From positions 1-42,979 of the forward strand of contig DATLDK010000049.1 of assembly GCA_035525905.1 (NCBI GenBank): a stretch of 42,979 nt of DNA, in the 5' to 3' direction. Within the stretch, counting starts at the first letter, position 1; each line of letters begins with the position of its first letter. This document shows positions 8,603 to 14,693 of this stretch, one piece after another. Below the pieces are notes generated by a model. It ran no database searches. It worked only from the letters and a program-made list of their open reading frames with translations, and had not been told where the DNA came from. The translations under genes and the position numbers were made by a program. Source of the DNA: Gaiellasilicea sp035525905 (GTDB lineage Bacteria; Actinomycetota; Thermoleophilia; Gaiellales; Gaiellaceae).

Positions 8603-9069
8603 GCACGCGCGCGGAAGAGCTGGAAGCGCGGGCCTACGCGGCGGAGCAGCTCGCCGCGCTCGGCGTCGTCCTCACGGACGCGGAGCGCGAGTCGATCGAG
8701 GTGGCCGACTTCGGCCTCGGGCGCCTGCGCGAGCAGGGATTGCTGGTGCTCGTGTACGTCAACACCGACCGCTACTGCGCGAAGGAGCTCGTCCTCTACC
8801 CGGGGCAGACCTGCCCCGAGCACCGACACCCACCCTTCGACGGCACGCCCGGCAAGGAAGAGACGTTCCGCTGCCGCAGCGGTCTCGTCCACCTCAATGT
8901 CGGCGGCGAAGAGATCGTGCTGCAGCCGGGCGAGCAGCACACGATCCCGCCGGACACGCTGCACTGGTTCCACGCAGGTGAGGAGGGCGCAGTCGTCTCC
9001 GAGTTCTCGTCTACCAGCCGAGACGACCTCGACATCTTCACGGACCCTCAGATTCGGAGAACCGGCTAG
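8599..9069 (+). CDS. D-lyxose/D-mannose isomerase-like cupin enzyme
   Basis: 156 residues from GTG 8599, GTGA-coupled to galK. The cupin barrel motifs match D-lyxose ketol-isomerase: YCAKELVLYPGQTCPEHRHP, then GKEETFRCRSG, PGEQHTIPPDTLHWF and AVVSEFSSTSRDDLDIFTDP. His75, His77, a glutamate at 87/88 and His122 are the probable metal ligands. The family interconverts lyxose with xylulose and mannose with fructose. It is somewhat shorter than the ~170-230 residue family members, lacking extra N-terminal helices. As the last gene of the operon it could convert mannose released by the beta-mannosidase-like enzyme to fructose. The family is clear; the sugar used is inferred. Confidence 0.82.
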   Translation: MSTRAEELEARAYAAEQLAALGVVLTDAERESIEVADFGLGRLREQGLLVLVYVNTDRYCAKELVLYPGQTCPEHRHPPFDGTPGKEETFRCRSGLVHLNVGGEEIVLQPGEQHTIPPDTLHWFHAGEEGAVVSEFSSTSRDDLDIFTDPQIRRTG

Positions 9070-9115
9070 GGGTTTCCCCGACGCGATGCGCCGCCCGCGC
9101 AGGCAGGCTCGAGGC

Positions 9116-9442
9116 ATGACGATCGTGCTCTGGAGGGTGCTGGACCACCCGGTCGTCGCCGCCTGCCTGACCAGCGCTCTGTGGCTGGGAGGCCTGACGC
9201 TTGCCGCCGTCCTCCTGCCCGAAGGGTCCGGCCTGGAGGCCATGGCCGAGTTCTGGGCGTTCTGGGCGACCGTGATCTTGATCTGCAAGCTCATTGCCGC
9301 GCTTTATCGGCTCCGGTGGGGGCGAGCACGGTACGCAACCACGCCTCGAGCGAGAGCAGCAGCCAGATCTTCGCTCCCCGGCGCGCCGGCGGCAGCTTCC
9401 GGTCCGGCCGCGCCAAGTCCTCCAGATACGGACGCTGGATGA
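9116..9442 (+). CDS. Small putative membrane protein overlapping the antisense gene
   Basis: An open frame of 108 codons from ATG 9116. The first ~65 residues hold two hydrophobic stretches (about residues 13-33 and 46-62) consistent with a two-helix membrane peptide, and the third codon positions there are strongly G/C, as in real genes of this genome. Beyond 9291 the frame runs 152 nt into the 3' end of the oppositely oriented asparagine-synthetase-like gene, and its codons become atypical (runs of Ala, Ser, Pro and Arg). So the 5' part may be real, with a C-terminus of uncertain reality. No homologue recognised; the region 9070-9290 holds nothing else I can identify. Confidence 0.35.
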   Translation: MTIVLWRVLDHPVVAACLTSALWLGGLTLAAVLLPEGSGLEAMAEFWAFWATVILICKLIAALYRLRWGRARYATTPRARAAARSSLPGAPAAASGPAAPSPPDTDAG

Positions 9443-10961
9443 TTCCGTAGGGCGCGAGCCCGTCCAGCAGACGCTCGCGCGCGAAGCGGTCGAACTTGCC
9501 CTGCAGCCAGGCCTCGACGGGGACGCGCATGCCGCTCTTCCGGCGCATCACGATCTCGGCCGGGAGCAGATCCTCGACGGCACGCTTGAAGATGTACTTC
9601 TCGACCGTGCCACGCAGCTTCAGCTCGGCCGGCATGCGGAGGGCGACGTCGACGACGCCTCGGTCGAAGAGCGGCGAGCGCGGCAGCACTCCGTGGGGCC
9701 GGCTCAGCTGGGCGACCTTCGGAAGGATGTGGTGGCCGCCCTTGGACGTGACGTTCAGGGCCATCAGGCGGTTCACGAGCGTCGACCAGCGCGGGTCGTA
9801 CAGGTGCGGGCTCAGCATCGCTTCGAGACCGGCGGCCTCGAGGAGGCCGGGTACCAGCATCCGGTCGAGCTCCGCGAAGCACTTCCGGTGCGCGAGCAGA
9901 TAGCTCCGCTCGAGGTTCGCGCCGTAGAGCGCGCTCAGGACCATCGGAACGTTCTTCGGACCGCCGAAGCAGGGATCGCCGCCCTCCCCGTTGAGCACGA
10001 CCGCCGCCTGCTCCGACGCCGCCTCGAAGAGCACCGAGTTGGCGACCGTGAGCGGCTCGCCGATGGGCGTGCTCAGTGCGCCGATCGTCTCGTCGAACCG
10101 CTCCATCACCGCCCGCGGCAAGAGCTCTACGACGTGATGCTCGGTGCCGCAGTGCGCCGCGACGGCAGAGGCGTACTCGAGCTCGTTCGGGATCCCGCGC
10201 CCGAACGAGAGCGAGAAGGTGGAGACCAGACCGTCCTGCAGCCGACTCGCAAGCGCCGCGACCACACTCGAATCGATCCCGCCCGAGAGCGTTGCCGCCA
10301 CCGGGCCGGACACGGGCAGCCGCCCCCGGACCGCCGCCTCCAGCCGCGCGCGCAACCTCAGCCGGTAGACCTCCTCGTCCTCGGTCTCGACGTCCTCGGC
10401 GGGCAGGCTCCAGATCCGGTCGTCCCGGACGCGGCCGCCGCGAAAGACCAGGTGCTGCCCCGGAAGGAGCTCGAAGATGCCCTCGACGAGGGTCTCGCGA
10501 CCGGGGACATAGCCGTACGAGAGGTATGCGGGCAGTGCGCCCGCGTTCAGCACGCGCCGGACGAGGCCACCATCGAGCAGTGGGCGGAGCGTCGACGCAA
10601 ACGCGATCCCACCGGAGACATGGGCGTAGTACGCCCCGCGCTCGCCCACCGGATCGCGCACGAGGTGGAGGCCGTCCACGTCCAGCCAGGCCAGCGCAAA
10701 CGCGCCGTCGAGGTCGCCCAGCCGCCCCTGCCGCGTCGCCGCTTCCAGCTCTGCCGCGCCGATCGCCGAGCCGGCCAGGCGGCAGGCGTCCCAGTCGGCG
10801 ACGAACGTGCGCCGGGACGGGTCGAGCACCTGCCGCTGCGGCCCGAGAGCGCGCGAGAACCGCGCCAGGGTGACCGCATCGAGGCCGGCGCCGACGACAC
10901 CGCCGATCTGCACCCGGCCCCCGCGCAGCGGATCGGCTCGGCTGGCCGGATCAACCGACAT
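9291..10961 (-). CDS. Asparagine-synthetase-like amide/peptide-bond synthetase without glutaminase cysteine
   Basis: 556 residues from an ATG at 10961, preceded by GGTGA and overlapping the upstream gene by 11 nt. Residues 226-232 SGGIDSS are the PP-loop of the AMP-forming synthetase domain. GEGGD at 325-329, KYIFKRAVEDLLPAEI and RRKSGMRVPVEAWL complete the AsnB-type C-terminal domain. The N-terminal glutaminase-like fold is recognisable (LVRDPVGERGAYY), but where true Asn synthetases begin Met-Cys-Gly-Ile it reads GRVQIGG, so the catalytic cysteine is replaced. This is the condition of beta-lactam synthetase and other members that use an amine on the substrate instead of glutamine nitrogen. 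Last gene of a four-gene operon after pyk, a LysA-like gene and a zinc-ribbon gene. Product unknown. Confidence 0.82.
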   Translation of the reverse strand: MSVDPASRADPLRGGRVQIGGVVGAGLDAVTLARFSRALGPQRQVLDPSRRTFVADWDACRLAGSAIGAAELEAATRQGRLGDLDGAFALAWLDVDGLHLVRDPVGERGAYYAHVSGGIAFASTLRPLLDGGLVRRVLNAGALPAYLSYGYVPGRETLVEGIFELLPGQHLVFRGGRVRDDRIWSLPAEDVETEDEEVYRLRLRARLEAAVRGRLPVSGPVAATLSGGIDSSVVAALASRLQDGLVSTFSLSFGRGIPNELEYASAVAAHCGTEHHVVELLPRAVMERFDETIGALSTPIGEPLTVANSVLFEAASEQAAVVLNGEGGDPCFGGPKNVPMVLSALYGANLERSYLLAHRKCFAELDRMLVPGLLEAAGLEAMLSPHLYDPRWSTLVNRLMALNVTSKGGHHILPKVAQLSRPHGVLPRSPLFDRGVVDVALRMPAELKLRGTVEKYIFKRAVEDLLPAEIVMRRKSGMRVPVEAWLQGKFDRFARERLLDGLAPYGIIQRPYLEDLARPDRKLPPARRGAKIWLLLSLEAWLRTVLAPTGADKARQ

Positions 10962-11877
10962 CGTCGTCACCGTCTGCCCACGCATCGCCGAGCCAGACGC
11001 CGTCGCCGGCAGCACCGGCCTCGGCCTCGCCGCGGAGCACCCGGCCGAGCACCCCCATGAGCACGCGCGGGCGGACGGCGGCCAGCTCGAGGCGGTACCT
11101 GCGGAGCCACTTTGCCTCGACCTCCGAGATCCCCGGCGAGGTGGAGTCGCGCCCACCGCCAGCTAGCTGGAAGAGCCCGCGGAAGCGGCGCGCATCCGCC
11201 GGACGCAGTCCCGCGTCCACCACCTTGGGCAGCTCGACGCCCGCGAACCAGCGCGGATCCTCCTGCACCGTCTGCGCCAGCCGGCAGCCCTCCCAGTCGG
11301 CTGCGTGGACGACTACGACAGCGACCGGCCGCTGCTCTCGAAGGAGTGGGATCAGCGGCTCGTAGACGTGCGCCGGGTACCCGCTCCTGGAGAGCACCGG
11401 GCACTTGAGCTCCGCGTGGAAGCCGTTGACGAGCAGCATGTCGGTGGTTGCGTCGTCGTCGCAGATCACCAGCTGCTCGAAGCCATAGGCATCGACGCGC
11501 GGCGAGACGGCATCGGGCGCGACCTCCGCGAACACTCGCCGCTCGAGCCGGCCTACGAGCGGTCCGTGAACGTCGGTCCAGCGCCCGAGCAGCAGCTCGA
11601 ACGACGGCCGATCGAGGCTGACCATGGGGCGGCGCAGCGCGCGATGCAGGATCCGTCGTCGGCGCACGCGCCGACAGACGTCGTAGTAGAGGTGGTCCTC
11701 GTTCCACGCGAGCCGCCCGCTGTCCGACACCGCCTCGATCGCGAGCTTGAAGGTGAGATCGGTCATCCCCCGGTCGCGTCTCGGCTCGAAGGCGAACTGC
11801 CGGCCGCACTGGCGGCACTGGCCCCCGGCCTGACGAGCCTTGTAGTCCGAGTCGGTGCCGCAGTGGATGCACTTCAC
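10951..11877 (-). CDS. Zinc-ribbon protein with a topoisomerase VI-A/Spo11 Toprim-like region
   Basis: 308 residues from GTG 11877, GTGA-coupled to the LysA-like gene. Cys3, Cys6, Cys21 and Cys24 form a CxxC...CxxC zinc ribbon. After an undistinguished central region, the stretch around residues 140-210 (LVICDDDATTDMLL, then VNGFHAELKCPVLSRSGYP, then AVVVVHAADWEG) follows the same order as the Toprim region of topoisomerase VI subunit A/Spo11. In that family an acidic residue, a GyP segment and a DaDPyG motif occur in sequence. Here the DxD is degenerate (only one Asp remains, three residues before the Gly), so nuclease activity is doubtful. No winged-helix domain with the catalytic tyrosine is evident. 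The similarity is by eye; a truly novel fold is the alternative. Function unknown. Confidence 0.6.
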   Translation of the reverse strand: MKCIHCGTDSDYKARQAGGQCRQCGRQFAFEPRRDRGMTDLTFKLAIEAVSDSGRLAWNEDHLYYDVCRRVRRRRILHRALRRPMVSLDRPSFELLLGRWTDVHGPLVGRLERRVFAEVAPDAVSPRVDAYGFEQLVICDDDATTDMLLVNGFHAELKCPVLSRSGYPAHVYEPLIPLLREQRPVAVVVVHAADWEGCRLAQTVQEDPRWFAGVELPKVVDAGLRPADARRFRGLFQLAGGGRDSTSPGISEVEAKWLRRYRLELAAVRPRVLMGVLGRVLRGEAEAGAAGDGVWLGDAWADGDDDVG

Positions 11878-13052
11878 GCGAGGACTCCAGGCTCGTACAG
11901 CGCCAGGAGATCCTCGAAGGTCTCGCGCCGGGTCGTGAGGATCGCTTCGCCGCCGTCGAGCACGACCTCGGCCGGCCGCGGACGGTTGAGGAAGTGGCTC
12001 GACATCGCGTACGCGTAGGCCCCGACGTCGCGGAGCGCGAGGACGTCGCCCGGCTGGACGCGCGGAAGTCGGACGTCGCGCGCGATGAAGTCACCCGAGT
12101 GGGTCGTGTTGCCGCACACGTCGGTAGCCACCGCGAGCTCGCGGCCGCGCGCGGAGAGCGCCTCGATCCGGTGGTAGCCGTGGTAGACGCTGGGTACGAC
12201 GACGTTGCCGACGGTCGTGTCCACGCCCACGAAGCGCCGGTGGGCACGTTGCTTCACCGAGACGACGGTCATCAGGAGCGAGCCCGCCGGCCCGACGAGC
12301 ACGCGACCCGGCTCGACGATCAGGCGGACCCTGACCCCCCGCCGCCGCGAAAGCCCTTCGAGCCGGCCTGCCACGTCCCGGCCGATGGCCTCCACATCGA
12401 GGTCCGGCTCGCCCTCCCGGTACCCGATCCCGTAGCCGCCCCCGAGGTTGACGTACTCGAGGTCGGGAAGCGTCTCCGCCGCCGCCACCAGCCGGTCGGC
12501 GCACGCCAGAAACCGCGACGGGCGGCGGTTGTTCGTCCCGGCGTACATGTGTAGCCCTGCGATCGCGATTCCAGCCGTCCTGGCGATCCGCAGCGCCTCC
12601 GCAAGCTCCCACGCCGAGATGCCGATCCGATTCCGCTTCGCCGGGTCGTCGATCAGGAGCCGCAGTCCCACACTTCGGCAGCCGCCCCGGCGTGCGAGGT
12701 CCCGCAGTTGGTCGAGCGAGTCCACGTTCAGGGCGACACCGGACGCGAGCAGGTAGTCGAGGTCGGTCCCCGTCAAGTTGGTCCCGCTGTAGACGACGTC
12801 CTTCGCGGGCACGCCGGCGGCGAGTGCGGCGAAAGCGTCCCCGGGCGTGTTCGCGTGCACTCCAGCTCCGAGCTCGTGCAGGCGCCGGACGATGACGGGG
12901 TTCTTGTTGCAGACGAGTGCGAAGTGGCATTCGAGCGGCTGGTACGGAAACGCCCGGACGAAACGGCGATAGCGCCGTTCGACCACGTCGAGGTCGTAGA
13001 GGTAGAGGGGGCTGCCGAACCGCTTCAGCAGCTCGAGTACCTGCTCAGCCAC
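11874..13052 (-). CDS. LysA-fold (type III PLP decarboxylase-like) protein with altered active site
   Basis: 392 residues from GTG 13052, overlapping the pyk stop by 8 nt. The overall order matches diaminopimelate/ornithine decarboxylases: ELGAGVHANTPGDAFAAL, VYSGTNLT, LNVDSLDQL, LRLLIDDPAKRNRIGIS, VNLGGGYGIGY, IVEPGRVLVGPAG, SGDFIARDVRLP and LRDVGAYAYAMSSHFLNRP. The PLP-contacting glycines and EPGR are kept. However, the Schiff-base lysine of the canonical A-x-K-A/C-N reads ALVCN (nearest Lys three residues later), and the C-E-S-G-D motif that supplies the catalytic cysteine reads TTHSGD. It is therefore unlikely to be an ordinary decarboxylase. The fold call is firm and the activity open; related proteins occur in exosortase-associated and siderophore clusters. 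Downstream neighbours suggest a dedicated biosynthetic step. Confidence 0.78.
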   Translation of the reverse strand: MAEQVLELLKRFGSPLYLYDLDVVERRYRRFVRAFPYQPLECHFALVCNKNPVIVRRLHELGAGVHANTPGDAFAALAAGVPAKDVVYSGTNLTGTDLDYLLASGVALNVDSLDQLRDLARRGGCRSVGLRLLIDDPAKRNRIGISAWELAEALRIARTAGIAIAGLHMYAGTNNRRPSRFLACADRLVAAAETLPDLEYVNLGGGYGIGYREGEPDLDVEAIGRDVAGRLEGLSRRRGVRVRLIVEPGRVLVGPAGSLLMTVVSVKQRAHRRFVGVDTTVGNVVVPSVYHGYHRIEALSARGRELAVATDVCGNTTHSGDFIARDVRLPRVQPGDVLALRDVGAYAYAMSSHFLNRPRPAEVVLDGGEAILTTRRETFEDLLALYEPGVLA

Positions 13053-14589
13053 CGGCCACCGCTTCTCGCAGCGCGCGCTCCCGGAGCCGGCGGCCCTGGC
13101 GCTGCACCCGATCCCGGTGCTCCTGGGGCTGGTCGACCCGGTGGAGAAAGACGTGGTTCGTCGCGCCACCGAGGCGGGAGTCCGCGCGACCGGTGAGCAC
13201 GATCGTCTCCCCCGGCTCCGCGAGCCCTTGCTGGAGCACACGGTCGACGATGTCGGCCCAGCCGGCCTCGATCGAGGGCGGCTCGTCGACGAGCACCGGA
13301 ACGACCGCCCACTCGAGCGCGAGCTGCTGCAGGACGCCCAGGTCTGTCGCGGCCGCCGCGATCGGCCCTTGCGGGCGGAAGCGCGAGACCAGCCGGGCCG
13401 TCGCCCCCGTCTCGGTCGAGACCGCGATCACGGGCGCGCCGATGTCGTCGGCGAGATCACAGGCCCCGTGCGTGAGGATCTCCGCGATGTCCGCTCCCTC
13501 TCGCACACGGCGCTCGTAGACGAGAGACGGCTCCACGGATCGCGCAATCGCGTCCATCTGCGCGACTGCTTCCAACGGATAGGCCCCGGCCGCAGTCTCG
13601 GCCGAGAGCATGATTGCCGACGTCCCGTCGAAGATGGCGTTCGCGACGTCGGACACCTCCGCCCGCGTCGGCTCGGGCGCGTGGATCATCGACTCGAGCA
13701 TCTGCGTCGCCGTGATCACCGCTCGACCCGCAGCCCGTGCGCTGTCGATGATCCGCTTCTGCACGAGCGGCACCTTCGAGACGCCGATCTCGACGCCGAG
13801 GTCTCCGCGCGCCACCATGACCGCGTCCGCCGCTGCGACGATCGCGTCGAGATTCACCACCGCCTCTGCCTTCTCGATCTTCGCGATGATCCGGGCGGAC
13901 GAGCCCGCCGCGTCGATCAGGCCCCGCAGCTCCTGGACATCCCCGGCCGTCCGGACGAACGAGAGCGCGACGTAGTCGGCGCCGGCTGCGAGCGCGAACT
14001 GCAGGTCGACCCGGTCCTTCTCGGTGAGCGCGGGGATGGGGAGCGACGACGACGGCAGGTTGATGCCCTTGCAGGGCGCGATCGTGCCGCCGGTCTCGAT
14101 CCGGCAGAGCAGACGCGTGCCGTCGCTGCCGACGGCGCGAGCCCGGATGCGTCCGTCGTCGATCAGCACCTCGTCACCCGGAGCCACGACCTGGGCGAGG
14201 AGAGCCGGGAAGCTGACGCCGAGCTCTCCGGACTGCGCGCGCTCCGGCGCAGTGAGCACGAGAGGATCGCCCGCGGCGACGTGCATCGGCTCGTGCAGCC
14301 CGGTGACACGGATCTTGGGCCCGCACAGGTCGGCCAGCACGGCGATCGGCCGGCCGAGACGCTCCTGCGCGACGCGTACCGCCGCCAGGCGCTCGAGGTG
14401 CTCCTCGTGCGTTCCGTGAGAGAAGTTCAGCCGGGCGACGTCCATGCCCGCCACCGCCAGCTCGTAGATCGTCTCCGGCTCGGTCGTTGCCGGGCCAAGC
14501 GTGCAGACGATCTTCGTTCGCCGGAATGCGGGCCGCACGGTCGCCGGAGCGATCGTCTGCCAGGTCTCGGTCAGGGAGAAGCTCGACAT
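13045..14589 (-). CDS. pyk: Pyruvate kinase
   Basis: 514 residues from ATG 14589. Family landmarks are clear: RRTKIVCTLGPAT near the start, MDVARLNFSHGTHEEH, the catalytic-lysine strand IIAKIEKAEAVVNLD, the metal-binding MVARGDLGVEIG, and the helix ITATQMLESMI. It converts phosphoenolpyruvate and ADP to pyruvate and ATP. Residue 92 in LCGPKIR is Lys where potassium-dependent enzymes have Glu, which by family knowledge predicts potassium-independent activity. The C-terminus continues ~35 residues past the usual end as an Arg/Gln-rich tail, and its stop overlaps the LysA-like gene. A strong Shine-Dalgarno precedes it, so pyk drives the three-gene cassette downstream. Confidence 0.93.
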   Translation of the reverse strand: MSSFSLTETWQTIAPATVRPAFRRTKIVCTLGPATTEPETIYELAVAGMDVARLNFSHGTHEEHLERLAAVRVAQERLGRPIAVLADLCGPKIRVTGLHEPMHVAAGDPLVLTAPERAQSGELGVSFPALLAQVVAPGDEVLIDDGRIRARAVGSDGTRLLCRIETGGTIAPCKGINLPSSSLPIPALTEKDRVDLQFALAAGADYVALSFVRTAGDVQELRGLIDAAGSSARIIAKIEKAEAVVNLDAIVAAADAVMVARGDLGVEIGVSKVPLVQKRIIDSARAAGRAVITATQMLESMIHAPEPTRAEVSDVANAIFDGTSAIMLSAETAAGAYPLEAVAQMDAIARSVEPSLVYERRVREGADIAEILTHGACDLADDIGAPVIAVSTETGATARLVSRFRPQGPIAAAATDLGVLQQLALEWAVVPVLVDEPPSIEAGWADIVDRVLQQGLAEPGETIVLTGRADSRLGGATNHVFLHRVDQPQEHRDRVQRQGRRLRERALREAVAGG

Positions 14590-14593
14590 CTCG

Positions 14594-14600
14594 TCACCTC
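14594..14600 (-). promoter_or_regulatory. Shine-Dalgarno of pyk
   Basis: On the minus strand GAGGTGA lies 4 nt before the pyk ATG (14589), confirming that start. A TACGCT hexamer at 14620-14625 (minus) is a plausible -10 for the operon, but I see no convincing -35. Confidence 0.7.
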
Positions 14601-14681
14601 GCTCGTGGGTTTCGAGACGAGCGTAGGAGCGGGCGGAATGCGTCGCGTCCGGGATTTCCCTAGCCCAGCGAGGTGGCGTTC

Positions 14682-14687
14682 TATGAT
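14682..14687 (+). promoter_or_regulatory. -10 element TATGAT of a leaderless promoter for the LuxR-type gene
   Basis: TATGAT is followed after six bases by GTG 14694. Transcription starting at or next to that GTG would give a leaderless message, which explains the absence of a Shine-Dalgarno. No good -35 hexamer is apparent about 17 bases upstream. Confidence 0.6.
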
Positions 14688-14693
14688 CGCAGC

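Noticed and set aside
9069..9079. GGGGTTTCCCC inverted repeat after the lyxose-isomerase-like gene
   Set aside because: Only a 4-bp stem with a 3-nt loop; too weak to call a terminator.
9294..11060. 588-codon open frame opposite the AsnB-like gene
   Set aside because: Shadow of a gene with clear family motifs; no start signal and no motif of its own.
11874..13052. Calling this gene lysA (diaminopimelate decarboxylase)
   Set aside because: The PLP lysine and catalytic cysteine positions do not match, so the name would imply an activity the sequence does not support.
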